Shown here: piece after piece, positions 43,022-52,451 of the stretch
Position numbering within the stretch: the first letter of the stretch is position 1
Layout: each line of letters opens with the position of its first letter
Made by a program: the position numbers and the translations under genes
From: Sporosarcina ureae DSM 2281
GTDB taxonomy: Bacteria > Bacillota > Bacilli > Bacillales_A > Planococcaceae
Length of the DNA: 64,000 nucleotides
NCBI RefSeq assembly: GCF_000425545.1
Contig: NZ_AUDQ01000003.1
Span: forward strand, 1-64,000
Reading direction: 5' to 3'
Notes under the pieces: generated by a model
What the model saw: only the letters and a program-made list of their open reading frames with translations
Database searches by the model: none
Told to the model about the DNA's origin: nothing

Positions 43022-44174
43022 TTATAAACCATTCCTTTATCGCCAGTGCGTCATTTTCAATTTGTCCGTAGACAACTGCTCGTTCAATTTTCATAATCCA
43101 ATCACTTGTCCATTTGCCACCACTTTTTCCTGACCATTTCAATAAGTCGTTCCCAGTGAAAGCCAAGTCTGTGCGTTGCAAAATCGGTAATTGATTTTTA
43201 TGTTGTTCAATTTGCTGATTGCTTATTTCATGACCTTCATGATTCGTACAATAGATTTTTTCCACTACTTCCAGTACGTCGGTTGGATAGCTATAGAAAT
43301 CCCATGGATCAAACGCCCGTTGTGTACGTATTGCGAGGGCTTCTTCACACTGTTTCAAAAAACGTTTTTCCTCATTAGATAATTTGAAGTACCTAGCCAG
43401 TTCTGTTGCTGACGTATCCGTTACTGCTAGCATCGCCGCGAAGCCGTGGCGCGCGTGAAGAAATGGTGTATAGCGATCCAGTGAATCAAATGCTGCAAAC
43501 AACTCGGGAAACCGTTCTGGCAAACCAATTTCACGTCCGTAATGAAACGCTCGAGAAGGATTCTGCCCTTGAAACAATTTATCCATTTCTGTTTTGATCC
43601 GTTCAATCGCAACATGACGCAACGAAGGAGCTAATGTTTCCATCGTATGCAATGTCTCTGACTCGATTTCAAAATTCAGGACAGAGGAAAAACGCAAAGC
43701 GCGGAAAATACGCAGTGGATCTTCCTTCAAACGTTCTCCAGGGTTTCCGACGGAGCGAATGATTTTTTGCCTCAAATCCTTCAGTCCATCAAATACATCA
43801 ATCAATTCTCCGTCCACTGTCTTAGCGAGTGCATTGATCGTAAAGTCACGGCGTTGCAAATCCGCTTGTAATGATGGTACGACGGGATGACGAAGGTCGC
43901 TGTCTGTAGCTTCTGTACGGTATGTCGTCACTTCAATCGGTTCACCATGCATCAGCACAAGGATCGTACCGTGTTCAATGCCTACATCAATTGTGTGTCT
44001 AAACACTTCTTTGACTTGATGTGGTGTGGCGGAAGTCGCAATGTCTATATCCAACGGTTTTTTACCAAGCTGGGCATCACGAACTGCACCGCCAACAAAG
44101 ACGGCTTCATAGCCTGCCGCGTGCAATTCTATAATTACTTGACGGCTCGCTGCAGAACCGAATGAAGTTGTCAT
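42999..44174 (-). CDS. cca: CCA-adding tRNA nucleotidyltransferase
   Basis: This 391-residue class II enzyme has the head-domain motif VGGAVRDAQLGKKPLDIDIAT (catalytic DxD), RRDFTINALA, and the neck signature EDPLRIFRALRFSS. It completes or repairs the CCA 3' end of tRNA without a template. The start ATG overlaps the stop of bshA (ATGA), so it is part of the bshA-cca-birA run. Confidence 0.95.
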   Translation of the reverse strand: MTTSFGSAASRQVIIELHAAGYEAVFVGGAVRDAQLGKKPLDIDIATSATPHQVKEVFRHTIDVGIEHGTILVLMHGEPIEVTTYRTEATDSDLRHPVVPSLQADLQRRDFTINALAKTVDGELIDVFDGLKDLRQKIIRSVGNPGERLKEDPLRIFRALRFSSVLNFEIESETLHTMETLAPSLRHVAIERIKTEMDKLFQGQNPSRAFHYGREIGLPERFPELFAAFDSLDRYTPFLHARHGFAAMLAVTDTSATELARYFKLSNEEKRFLKQCEEALAIRTQRAFDPWDFYSYPTDVLEVVEKIYCTNHEGHEISNQQIEQHKNQLPILQRTDLAFTGNDLLKWSGKSGGKWTSDWIMKIERAVVYGQIENDALAIKEWFINEISCEK

Positions 44175-45310
44175 TTCATCGCCGCCACTTCATAATATAA
44201 TTCTTCATATTGCGCCACGATTGATTCGGAACTGAATTCTTTTTGTACCGTTCGCATAGCATTTCTTTTCATTTGTTGATGCATATTGGGATCATTCAGC
44301 AGCTGTGTCACACGATCAGCGACGGCTTGTACATCGCCTAGTTCTACTAAGAATCCGTTGACCCCGTCTTCCACAACTTCTGGGATCCCACCGATCGCAT
44401 TTGCTACAGCTGGCACTCCACAAGCAAACGCTTCAAGCAACACGAGACCGAATGCTTCTTTTTCAGAAAGCAGCAACATCACATCACTGATGGATAATAA
44501 TTCCGGCAAATCATCGCGCTTACCTAGGAATAAAATATCGTCTTGCAATCCGTTATCCTTAACATATTTCTCCAAATCAAATTTCTCCGGGCCTTCACCC
44601 ACTAACAACAATTTCGCTTTATGTCGCTGATCCAGCAAACGGAAACTTTCAATAATATCGGGAATACGTTTGACTTTACGAAAATTAGATATATGGATTA
44701 GGACTTTTTCATCTGGGGCAATGCCGAGTTCTTTCCGAAGATGTCCCACATCACGTGGATAATACTTTTCTTCATCGATGAAGTTATAAATTGTTCGAAT
44801 TTCTGTCGTCGGTTGCAACAACTCGATCGTTTCATTGCGTAATGAACGAGATACAGCCGTTACACGATCGGATTTATTAATTCCATAAGACAATGTGTTT
44901 TTTAATGCAGGGTCGTGACCGAGAATCGTCACATCGGTGCCATGTAGGGTCGTGATGATACCAATAGATGATTGCGCCATATCTTTCGCCAGAATAGCAG
45001 AAATTGCGTGTGGCACTGCGTAGTGGACATGCAGCAAATCCAGCTGTTCCGATTGGATGACTTGCGCGATGCGGTTAGCAAGGGCAATGTCATACGGAGG
45101 ATACTTGAATACTGCATATCCTTCAATCGTCACTTCATGAAACTGGATATTCGGATGGATATCTAAAAATCGAAATGGTTTACTCGATGTAATATAATGC
45201 ATCTCATGACCTTTAGCTGCCATTTTAAGCCCTAACTCCGTTGCCACTACACCTGATCCTCCGAGTGAAGGATAACAAATGACACCTACTTTTAATTTTC
45301 TTTGTTGCAT
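44171..45310 (-). CDS. bshA: N-acetyl-alpha-D-glucosaminyl L-malate synthase (bacillithiol synthesis)
   Basis: This 379-residue GT4-family glycosyltransferase has the family start VGVICYPSLGGSGVVATELG, HVHYAVPHA, TLHGTDVTILG and the donor-binding EKEAFGLVLLEAFACGVPAVA. It links UDP-GlcNAc and malate in the first step of bacillithiol synthesis. In B. subtilis bshB1 and mgsA precede it; here dapB lies 25 bases upstream, so both are missing at this place and the deacetylase must be encoded elsewhere. Confidence 0.94.
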   Translation of the reverse strand: MQQRKLKVGVICYPSLGGSGVVATELGLKMAAKGHEMHYITSSKPFRFLDIHPNIQFHEVTIEGYAVFKYPPYDIALANRIAQVIQSEQLDLLHVHYAVPHAISAILAKDMAQSSIGIITTLHGTDVTILGHDPALKNTLSYGINKSDRVTAVSRSLRNETIELLQPTTEIRTIYNFIDEEKYYPRDVGHLRKELGIAPDEKVLIHISNFRKVKRIPDIIESFRLLDQRHKAKLLLVGEGPEKFDLEKYVKDNGLQDDILFLGKRDDLPELLSISDVMLLLSEKEAFGLVLLEAFACGVPAVANAIGGIPEVVEDGVNGFLVELGDVQAVADRVTQLLNDPNMHQQMKRNAMRTVQKEFSSESIVAQYEELYYEVAAMK

Positions 45311-45335
45311 ACATTAACCGCCTCACTGCAAAAGT

Positions 45336-46136
45336 TTAATCTATAATTTTTTCAAGGCCGTAGATGAATCGTGGAGTAGAAACAGATTCACGAACCGCCA
45401 GTAGTATACCCGGCATAAAGGACTTCCGGTCGAATGAATCATGACGAATCTTGAGCAACTCCCCTTCACCACCAAGTAGTACTTCTTGATGTGCGAGTAA
45501 TCCTGGTAAACGAATACTGTGTATTTTCATACCTTCAATATCTGCCCCGCGTGCACCTTTAAGTGTCTCTTGTTCTTCTGGATGACCTTGGATGTGAGCT
45601 GCACGTACTTCACGGATCATCTCAGCCGTTTTGACAGCTGTTCCGGACGGTGCATCTAATTTCCGATCATGGTGCATTTCGAGTATTTCAACGTCTCCCA
45701 AATAACGAGCAGCTTGTTGAGCAAATTTCATCATAAGAACGGCACCTATCGAGAAGTTCGGTGCAATGATACAGCTTTTCTGCTGTTCATTAGAAAGGTT
45801 CTCTAAATCTGTGAGCATTTCGGCAGTCAATCCCGACGTTCCGACCACTACGTTCATACCTAGTGACAATGCTTCGCTTGCGTTAGCGAATACCGCATCA
45901 GGATCTGTCACATCGAGTAATACATTCGGGTGGTGCGCAGCATGCAACGCTGCCAGTGAAGTATAAATTGGTATCCCTTCTTTTGTATCTGTTATGGCTC
46001 CATTATGTAGATATTCTCCATCGTGTTTATAATCAAGCACTGCTACAATCTCCATATCTGTTGCTTCCGTGCCTGCCACTATAGCAGTCCCACCCATTCT
46101 TCCACGTGCACCTGCTATCGCTAATTTAATCGTCAT
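45336..46136 (-). CDS. dapB: 4-hydroxy-tetrahydrodipicolinate reductase
   Basis: This 266-residue enzyme has an N-terminal NAD(P)H fold (AIAGARGRMGGT), LLDVTDPDAV, GTSGLT and the active site EMHHDRKLDAPSGTAVKTAE, with the His and Lys of the catalytic pair. It acts in lysine and diaminopimelate synthesis. The ATG overlaps the end of the MazG-type gene (46133), so the two are coupled, as ypjD-dapB are in B. subtilis. Confidence 0.95.
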   Translation of the reverse strand: MTIKLAIAGARGRMGGTAIVAGTEATDMEIVAVLDYKHDGEYLHNGAITDTKEGIPIYTSLAALHAAHHPNVLLDVTDPDAVFANASEALSLGMNVVVGTSGLTAEMLTDLENLSNEQQKSCIIAPNFSIGAVLMMKFAQQAARYLGDVEILEMHHDRKLDAPSGTAVKTAEMIREVRAAHIQGHPEEQETLKGARGADIEGMKIHSIRLPGLLAHQEVLLGGEGELLKIRHDSFDRKSFMPGILLAVRESVSTPRFIYGLEKIID

Positions 46137-46465
46137 TCTTTTTCCTCCTTTTTCGTCCAGCGGTCTTTATCTCTAGTGTTGAATTTAGTCAATACAGTAT
46201 CAAGCGCTTCCGATAAATCGATTTGTTGTGAGTTAGCAAAACAGATGAGGACGAATAATAGATCACCCGTTTCTTCCTCCAAAGTTCGTACGGCTTCAGT
46301 AGATTTTTTCTTCTTCATACCGTAGCGATCCTGCACTTCACGGGATAGTTCCCCTAACTCTTCTGTCAGCCGTGCGATAAGTTCCATCGGAGGGAAGTAT
46401 CCTTCTTTAAATCCAGTTATGTATGTGTCCACATCTTGTTGCAATTGTTCCATCGTTTTAGTCAT
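46133..46465 (-). CDS. ypjD: MazG-type nucleotide pyrophosphohydrolase (YpjD)
   Basis: This 110-residue protein has the MazG metal-binding pattern: ELIARLTEELGELSREVQDRYG (ExxE) and LEEETGDLLFVLICFAN (ExxD). Such enzymes clear non-canonical nucleotides. The start at 46465 has aaggggag nine bases upstream; a TTG reading to 46474 would overlap this site. It heads the minus-strand run down to panD, and is divergent from ypjC. Confidence 0.85.
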   Translation of the reverse strand: MTKTMEQLQQDVDTYITGFKEGYFPPMELIARLTEELGELSREVQDRYGMKKKKSTEAVRTLEEETGDLLFVLICFANSQQIDLSEALDTVLTKFNTRDKDRWTKKEEKE

Positions 46466-46646
46466 CGCAATCAACTCCCCTTCCTATCGTATGCATTCTT
46501 CTGGCTATTGTCAAAATATAATATTTAGCACATACTATGTATATTGCACGTATCGTTGAATGATAATACGCGCATACATGGGACATGCTACATAGAACGA
46601 GAAGCTCAATTACATCAAGAATTAATTAACGGGAGGAGTTTTGTGT

Positions 46647-47519
46647 TTGTTCGCTGGAATTCGTGTACGTAATATTTTATTGATTATGTTCGGTGCTGCG
46701 TTATTTAGTTTCGGACTCGTGAACTTTACGATTCAGCATGAACTGGCAGAAGGCGGGTTTACTGGGATTACCTTGATCTTGCTGTTTGCTTTTAATTGGG
46801 ACCCTGCTTTACTGAACTTATTGCTAAATATCCCAATGTTTTTAATTGGATGGAAGATGCTCGGCAGACGCTCCTTTATTTATACCGTCATTGGTACAGT
46901 GGCCGTGTCGATTTTTATTAAACTCTTCATGAAGTATCAAGCGAATATCCATATGGAAGGCGATCTGTTCCTAGTGGCATTGTTTGCCGGCGTATTCATT
47001 GGTGTCGGATTAGGTATTATATTTCGAAGCGGCGGGACGACAGGCGGCTCTGATATTATTGCGAGACTCGTGCATAAGAAATATGGAGTTACGATGGGGA
47101 AAACAATGTTTGTGTTTGATGCCGCGATCATTTTATTATCATGGGCTGTCTATTTGGATTACCGCTCGATGATGTATACATTGGTTGCGTTATTCGTCGG
47201 CGCACGTGTCATTGATTTCGTACAGGAAGGAGCCTACTCTGCGAGAGGTGCATTCATCGTTACGAGCTCTCCGGATGAAATCGCTAGTAAAATTGCAGAT
47301 TCAATGGAAAGAGGCGTAACAGTATTTAAAGGGTACGGTCATTTCTCAAAAGAAAATCGCGAAATACTCTATTGCGTAGTTGGAAAAAATGAAATGATTC
47401 GATTAAAAAATCTCATCACCTCTGTAGATCCCGAAGCATTTGTCTCCATGATGGAAGTACATGATGTAATGGGTGAAGGATTCACATTGGATGAACAAAA
47501 GCGGCCTATCGTTGATTAA
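46647..47519 (+). CDS. ypjC: YitT family membrane protein (YpjC)
   Basis: This protein of about 290 residues has an N-terminal YitT membrane domain with five to six segments (about 10-205, including SFGLVNFTIQHELAEGGFTG and FRSGGTTGGSDIIARL). A C-terminal DUF2179 domain follows (HFSKENREILYCVVGKNEMIRLKNLI). The family is probably a transporter or regulator; its function is unknown. The TTG at 46647 is eight bases after gggaggag and is preferred over the TTG at 46641, which is too close. Confidence 0.85.
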   Translation: MFAGIRVRNILLIMFGAALFSFGLVNFTIQHELAEGGFTGITLILLFAFNWDPALLNLLLNIPMFLIGWKMLGRRSFIYTVIGTVAVSIFIKLFMKYQANIHMEGDLFLVALFAGVFIGVGLGIIFRSGGTTGGSDIIARLVHKKYGVTMGKTMFVFDAAIILLSWAVYLDYRSMMYTLVALFVGARVIDFVQEGAYSARGAFIVTSSPDEIASKIADSMERGVTVFKGYGHFSKENREILYCVVGKNEMIRLKNLITSVDPEAFVSMMEVHDVMGEGFTLDEQKRPIVD

Positions 47520-47522
47520 ATA

Positions 47523-47552
47523 AATCCTTCTGCATGAGCAGAAGGATTTTTT
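47523..47552. terminator. Bidirectional terminator
   Basis: aatccttctgc pairs with gcagaaggatt and is followed by tttttt, between the convergent ypjC and YugP-type genes. Confidence 0.85.
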
Positions 47553-47553
47553 A

Positions 47554-48222
47554 TTAGTCGCGGTTTGTAAAGATTAAAATCAAACGAACTAGTTCAAGTA
47601 CAGCTACTGCAGTTGCGGCAACATATGTCATCGCGGCTGCACTCAATACTTTTTTCGCCTGTGGTTCTTCATCATTACGGATAATGCCTAGTTGAACGAT
47701 TTGATCCATCGCACGTGATGATGCGTTAAACTCTACTGGCAATGTGACAATTTGGAATAGTACCCCAACTGCCATCAACAGAATCCCGATACCTAGCAAA
47801 GAGTTCATGCTAGAGAAGATGATCCCGATCATGATGAATACCCAAGATGCGTTAGAAGTTATACTTGCGACTGGCGCCAATCTGTGACGGAAACGCAAGA
47901 ATGAGTAAGCCTCTTTGTCTTGAATAGCGTGGCCAACTTCGTGCGCCGCTACTGCTGTACCTGCTACAGATGATTCATGATAGTTACTCGTGGACAATGC
48001 CACGATTTTTGTCATTGGATTGTAGTGATCCGTTAAGAATCCTTGACTTTCCACAACTTTTACATCATGTAGCCCATTTTGATCCAGAATGAGTCTTGCT
48101 ACTTGAGCACCGGTCATCCCAGAAGTAGAACGAATCTTTGAATACTTTTTATATGTGCTTTTCACTTTAAATTGCGCATAGATAGGAAGCAATAAAATGA
48201 TACCAAAGTATATCCAGAACAC
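47554..48222 (-). CDS. YugP-type zinc metallopeptidase, membrane
   Basis: This 222-residue protein has an N-terminal membrane helix and two further pairs in the second half (about 120-165 and 195-220). The zinc-binding HEVGH is in AVAAHEVGHAIQDKEAY. It matches the YugP (DUF2268-like zinc peptidase) family, whose substrates are unknown. The gene lies between ypjC and ypjA. No other protease motif is seen. Confidence 0.85.
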   Translation of the reverse strand: MFWIYFGIILLLPIYAQFKVKSTYKKYSKIRSTSGMTGAQVARLILDQNGLHDVKVVESQGFLTDHYNPMTKIVALSTSNYHESSVAGTAVAAHEVGHAIQDKEAYSFLRFRHRLAPVASITSNASWVFIMIGIIFSSMNSLLGIGILLMAVGVLFQIVTLPVEFNASSRAMDQIVQLGIIRNDEEPQAKKVLSAAAMTYVAATAVAVLELVRLILIFTNRD

Positions 48223-48288
48223 GTCTATCTCTCCCCTTTCTCTCTACCCTTAATTTTATAATGTTTACTTGCTTACTGCAACTTTTAA

Positions 48289-48900
48289 CTATGCTTTCAA
48301 CATCCGTAAATCCAGTCTTGACTTGTAATTCCACATCGCAATAGCAATACAAGCAATGGACAACCAAAATGTGAAATAACCAATCTGAGGACTGAATTGC
48401 GTCAGGTCATGGTAAATCGGCATTTGGCCGAAAACATAATCGATCACATCGTTATGAAGTGTCCAAATTGCGGCAATTGCAATATGCCAAGCGGTGAATT
48501 TATATTTTGGCAAGTACAAGATTCCTTGCAATGCCATCGCGAAGTGAGAGCCAATCAACATCCAGCCTACCCAGCCGATTGAACCCGTTACAACGAGTGT
48601 CAATCCATTCATAGCAACAGCCCATAAGCCATACTTTACTAACGTGATGAGTGCAAGAGCTTCCATCAATTTGATGTTTCGGTTGAGTAGCCAGCCTATT
48701 ATAGCGATACAAAAGAACAGAGTAGCTGTAGGACTATCCGGTACAAAAATCCAGAATTTTGGTTCCGTGATTTCCAGTTGCCACATATACCAATCATAGC
48801 CGTAGACCGAGCCTAGTATATTAATAAAAAGAAGAATCCATAAGAATGATTTATGTGAAAGAATCATCCAAAGTTGCGTCCATGCCATTCGCAAAAACAT
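48289..48900 (-). CDS. ypjA: YpjA family membrane protein (DUF1405)
   Basis: This 203-residue membrane protein has about six segments and the family block SVYGYDWYMWQL plus FWIFVPDSPTATLFF and LHNDVIDY. YpjA stands near qcrABC and dapB in B. subtilis as well. The function is unknown. The start at 48900 is chosen because ggaagt lies a few bases upstream; the ATG at 48912 has no ribosome site. It is probably cotranscribed with the YugP-like gene. Confidence 0.82.
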   Translation of the reverse strand: MFLRMAWTQLWMILSHKSFLWILLFINILGSVYGYDWYMWQLEITEPKFWIFVPDSPTATLFFCIAIIGWLLNRNIKLMEALALITLVKYGLWAVAMNGLTLVVTGSIGWVGWMLIGSHFAMALQGILYLPKYKFTAWHIAIAAIWTLHNDVIDYVFGQMPIYHDLTQFSPQIGYFTFWLSIACIAIAMWNYKSRLDLRMLKA

Positions 48901-48959
48901 CACCACTTCCATCGGAATATACTACTTTTATGTATAGTTTAGTTATAGATAAATATATA

Positions 48960-48991
48960 GAAAAAAAGAGTCAGTTTCCTGACTCTTTTTT
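48960..48991 (-). terminator. qcrABC terminator
   Basis: aaagagtcag and ctgactcttt pair over four bases and are followed by tttttt, directly after the qcrC stop. Confidence 0.85.
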
Positions 48992-48992
48992 C

Positions 48993-49760
48993 TTACTTCG
49001 TTTCTAGCTCAGCTATAAATTCAGCAAGTACTTGAAGATCCTCTTCTGAACCTTCCCATGTACCAGCAGGCATTGTACCTCGGCCATCATGAGCAATTTC
49101 GATGATTTCTTCAGGTGTCATACCTGTGTTAGTTAACGGTAATCCCAGTCCACCTTGGAATGAGTCACCGTGACAACCAATACAGGAAGAGCCCTGATAA
49201 ATCTCATACCCTTCAGCAGTTTCATCATATTCTACTTCGTCCACAATAGCACCTTGAACTTTTGCTGCTTCCCAGTCGTGGTTTTCGACTGATTCCCAAG
49301 TCAAGTAGAAGATAGCTAAGAATGAAAGAATCATGAAACCTGTTGGTAATGGACGCTTAAATGGACGTCTTTCCTTTGTTGTATCCATGAAAGGAACTAG
49401 CATTAATGCCATAAATGCCAATCCTGGAATGACGATCGCACCGATCACGTTATAAGGACCGGATGCGAATTCATATTTTAATAATTGATACATGAATAAG
49501 AAATACCAGTCTGGTATCGGTATATACATTGTATCCGTCGGGTCCGCTTGACGCTCAAGCGGTGACGGGTGTGCAAGTGTGACAATTAGGTAACCGATCA
49601 AGAAGACCGCTCCAACCATCCACTCTTTCAATAGAAAGTTTGGCCAGAACGCTTCGGTTTTACCTGGATATTCTGAGTAGTCTTTTGGTGTATTCGACAT
49701 CTTGCCTGAAGCCTTGATGCGCGAATCCCCGACAAATTTCATCCCTTTTCCGCGGTGCAT
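48993..49760 (-). CDS. qcrC: Menaquinol-cytochrome c reductase, cytochrome c/b subunit QcrC
   Basis: This 255-residue protein fuses a b6f subunit IV-like part (three membrane helices at about 47-65, 105-122 and 140-157, with PIPDWYFLFMYQLLKYE) to a C-terminal cytochrome c domain with the haem motif CIGCH and an axial Met in the GTMPAG block. This fusion is typical of Bacillus bc complexes. It passes electrons from menaquinol to cytochrome c. The ATG has aaggaggg seven bases upstream. Confidence 0.95.
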   Translation of the reverse strand: MHRGKGMKFVGDSRIKASGKMSNTPKDYSEYPGKTEAFWPNFLLKEWMVGAVFLIGYLIVTLAHPSPLERQADPTDTMYIPIPDWYFLFMYQLLKYEFASGPYNVIGAIVIPGLAFMALMLVPFMDTTKERRPFKRPLPTGFMILSFLAIFYLTWESVENHDWEAAKVQGAIVDEVEYDETAEGYEIYQGSSCIGCHGDSFQGGLGLPLTNTGMTPEEIIEIAHDGRGTMPAGTWEGSEEDLQVLAEFIAELETK

Positions 49761-49811
49761 GTTATTCCCTCCTTCTTAAATTTCAGATGACCCTAACCAA
49801 AAAATTGGTTC

Positions 49812-50486
49812 TTATAGTGGTCCGGAAATACCTTGTCTTCTGATCATGATAAAGTGTGCTGCAAGCAACCCAAGCAAAGCAGCCGGTAGGAAAAATACAT
49901 GAATCGCGAAGAATCTCGTTAACGTCTGTGCACCTAGAATCGTGGAATCACCCGCGAGAAGAATTTTAATCTGCTCTCCGATGAAAGGTACTGACGCGGC
50001 AATCTCAATCCCAACTTTTGTTGCAAATAGAGCTTTCATATCCCAAGGTAGTAGATAACCTGTGAATCCAAGACCTAGCATGACGCCGAAGATCAATACG
50101 CCGACGATCCAGTTTAATTCACGAGGCTTTTTATAAGACCCTGTAAAGAATACACGCAAAGTATGTAGGAACATCATTACGATAACTAACGAAGCTCCCC
50201 AGTGGTGCATCCCGCGCACAAGTTCACCGAACGCAACATCGTTCTGAAGGTAGAAAACTGATTTCCATGCGTTTTCAATATCCGGTGTGTAATACATTGT
50301 CAGGAACATACCAGACAAGATTTGGATAACCGTTACGAAAAACGTCAAACCTCCGAAACAATAGATGAATGCAGAAAAATGATGTGCAGGGTTTACGTGC
50401 TCAGGTACTTCGTGGTCAGCGATATCTCGCCAAATTGGTGTGATATCTAACCGTTCATCCACCCAATCATAAATTTTATTTAACAC
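49812..50486 (-). CDS. qcrB: Menaquinol-cytochrome c reductase, cytochrome b subunit QcrB
   Basis: This 224-residue protein is a b6-type cytochrome b with four membrane helices. Haem-binding histidines lie in VRGMHHWGASLV and FAIHVFFLPAALLGLLAAHF. TGYLLPWDMKALFATKVG follows the second helix. The start is GTG at 50486 behind gggggt. It binds two haems b and forms the quinol sites together with QcrC. Confidence 0.95.
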   Translation of the reverse strand: MLNKIYDWVDERLDITPIWRDIADHEVPEHVNPAHHFSAFIYCFGGLTFFVTVIQILSGMFLTMYYTPDIENAWKSVFYLQNDVAFGELVRGMHHWGASLVIVMMFLHTLRVFFTGSYKKPRELNWIVGVLIFGVMLGLGFTGYLLPWDMKALFATKVGIEIAASVPFIGEQIKILLAGDSTILGAQTLTRFFAIHVFFLPAALLGLLAAHFIMIRRQGISGPL

Positions 50487-50508
50487 TGCGGTCGTACCCC
50501 CTTACCCT

Positions 50509-51009
50509 TTAGACTAATGTGTTCGGTATTACTTCACCAAGATAGACAAATCCGTCGATGACTTCTACTTCAAACTCATCAAGCGGTCCAAGCGGTGGTG
50601 ATCCTGGAATGTTATCACCATTTTTTTTGTAACGTCCAGCGTGACAAGGGCAGAAAAATTCGTTTTTATGCTCGTCCCCTTCCCAGTTCACTGTACACCC
50701 TAAGTGTTTACAGACTGGAGAAAGTGCTATGACCTTGTCGCCTTCTTTGTAGACCCAAGCCGTGTTAGATTCGTCAGAAGTATACCATGCATCTTGTCGA
50801 TCTTTGATTGTATAGTCTACACGAACCGGTGTTTCTGTAAGATCAGCAGCTTTTTGCGGTGTTGGAATCATATCCGAACCACCGGCACTAGCCAGTACAG
50901 GATCAATTGCGAAACGAATCATCGGCATCAGCATTGCAGAGGCCATGAACCCACCAGTTCCCATTAGTGTATAACTTAGGAACGTGCGTCTTGACACTTT
51001 ATTGCTCAT
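50509..51009 (-). CDS. qcrA: Rieske iron-sulfur subunit QcrA
   Basis: This 166-residue protein has a twin-arginine motif (SRRTFLSY) and one N-terminal membrane helix. The Rieske cluster ligands are in CKHLGC and CPCHAGRY. It is a Tat substrate and accepts electrons from menaquinol. ypiA, ypiB and ypiF lie directly upstream, the order kept in B. subtilis. A good promoter lies about 80-105 bases before the ATG. Confidence 0.96.
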   Translation of the reverse strand: MSNKVSRRTFLSYTLMGTGGFMASAMLMPMIRFAIDPVLASAGGSDMIPTPQKAADLTETPVRVDYTIKDRQDAWYTSDESNTAWVYKEGDKVIALSPVCKHLGCTVNWEGDEHKNEFFCPCHAGRYKKNGDNIPGSPPLGPLDEFEVEVIDGFVYLGEVIPNTLV

Positions 51010-51354
51010 CAGTAATTTCCCTCCTCTTACTCCAAAGTCAGTCCCACGGACATTCTTTTGCTAATTGTAATACTAGGACATATCTATGATATATCAATAT
51101 GAAACTAAATTCAATAATGCTTTTAGTAGGCACTTAAGTTTGTGGACAAATATTAAGATTTGGTGACAAACGCCAATCTCCCTTTAAATACGTTTCAACT
51201 AGTGCTTGTACCCTTTAAAGGACGGTGTTTAGAAAGCGTCTGTACTGATAATGACATGAAACTCGATTAACTTCAAGTTCTATGACGAAATGGCGCTCTT
51301 ATGTCACGAGGAACCTCCGTAGCGCAAATCACCTACCCCATACGAATCAACATC
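51010..51354. other. 345-bp region between qcrA and ypiF
   Basis: No gene is supported. It holds the qcrABC promoter (next entry). The ypiF terminator is not obvious, although several short dyads exist near 51280-51320. Confidence 0.45.
51086..51114 (-). promoter_or_regulatory. Candidate qcrABC promoter
   Basis: TTGAAT (51109-51114) and TATCAT (51086-51091) are 17 bases apart on the minus strand, in an A/T-rich stretch upstream of qcrA. Confidence 0.45.
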
Positions 51355-51804
51355 TTACTGCACGTTCCAACTTTCCATAAAGTGTGTCAGGACTTGCCGT
51401 AGCTGGTCTTCCATGATGGTCTGGCGTAGATGGTTGTCCATCGTTTCTAGAGGGATCGACGGCAGCCAGACGACTTTACCTTCCACCGTCACGCTCGTCC
51501 ACTTAGCATCCGTCGTAAGATAGAAGACATGCGTAAAGGAGGACTTCTTCAAATCCTCTGACAACGTGTCCGCCATTTGCTGCAAGTCTGTTGACTGCGT
51601 GTACGAAACAGGCGGCATGAACATCATACGCCCTTTAAATTGCTTTTCTATGAACATCGACAGATTCATCAAGAACTCAGAAGAGGAAGCGCTGTTTTTC
51701 ATCGTTTCAGGTCGTGTGTCTATAGCTATTAAAGGCACAACGACAGTATCAATATATTCTTTCTGATTTATATACGTATCAACATCTTTCGGAACCCAGT
51801 TCAT
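51355..51804 (-). CDS. ypiF: YpiF family protein (DUF2487)
   Basis: This 149-residue protein begins MNWVPKDVDTYINQKEYIDTVVVPL and has GRMMFMPPVSY and HVFYLTTDAKW, which match the YpiF/DUF2487 family. Its function is not firmly known; its constant position before qcrABC suggests a role connected with the bc complex. The start at 51804 has aaggagg seven bases upstream; a longer reading to 51825 starts inside that site. Confidence 0.83.
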   Translation of the reverse strand: MNWVPKDVDTYINQKEYIDTVVVPLIAIDTRPETMKNSASSSEFLMNLSMFIEKQFKGRMMFMPPVSYTQSTDLQQMADTLSEDLKKSSFTHVFYLTTDAKWTSVTVEGKVVWLPSIPLETMDNHLRQTIMEDQLRQVLTHFMESWNVQ

Positions 51805-51889
51805 TGTCATTCCTCCTTGCATCATTTAATAAAGTTTAGCCTATATTTTCGCACAACGCAAACCAATGATTCCACCGCGAAGGGCGAAA

Positions 51890-52450
51890 TCATTGGCTAA
51901 TGTCCTTATCTTTTTTCATCTCATTCAACATAGCTGTCAGGCTAATGAACAGCTCACGGTCACCGTTATCCAGCGCTTCATCAATCCTCTTCAGCAACAT
52001 GTCATTCGTCGTTAATGTGAAGCTCTCTTCCAATAGCTTTTCCGCTATTTGTTGGTCTTTCTTTTTCTTCAACAAATCTTCCGGCAAATAGGGATTCTCT
52101 TCCGCCACACTCGCGTACTCAGGACATTTGTTGCTGTGTTTGAAATTTAGTTGGATGAACATATCCTCGTCAGGATGCAGTCTGAGATCATGAAATGACT
52201 TTTCCGCATCAGCTGTCATCAAATTACCCTTGTAGAAACGAAAAGGGATACTGTCTACCTCTGTAGTTGATATGATCATGGCGCGCGGACAGTGATGAGC
52301 TTCATTTGTAAAATGAACATTCGTTAATAAATGTTCGTTGCTGAGAAGATAATTTAAAATCCATACACATTCCCGCCGCTTTAATCGATAGCGCTTTAAA
52401 AACCACCTTAAAAATTCTTTCTTGGCAGCTACAGGAACCATGGCCTTCAT
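51890..52450 (-). CDS. ypiB: YpiB family protein (UPF0302)
   Basis: This 186-residue protein has the UPF0302 N-terminal part (KKEFLRWFLKRYRLKRRECVWILNYLLSNEHLLTNVHF) and a small C-terminal IDEAL-like helix region (LLKRIDEALDNGDRELFISLT). The family is restricted to Bacilli. The start at 52450 has ggaggggt seven bases upstream; the ATG is two bases after the ypiA stop. It is probably cotranscribed with ypiA and ypiF. Confidence 0.85.
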   Translation of the reverse strand: MKAMVPVAAKKEFLRWFLKRYRLKRRECVWILNYLLSNEHLLTNVHFTNEAHHCPRAMIISTTEVDSIPFRFYKGNLMTADAEKSFHDLRLHPDEDMFIQLNFKHSNKCPEYASVAEENPYLPEDLLKKKKDQQIAEKLLEESFTLTTNDMLLKRIDEALDNGDRELFISLTAMLNEMKKDKDISQ

Positions 52451-52451
52451 C

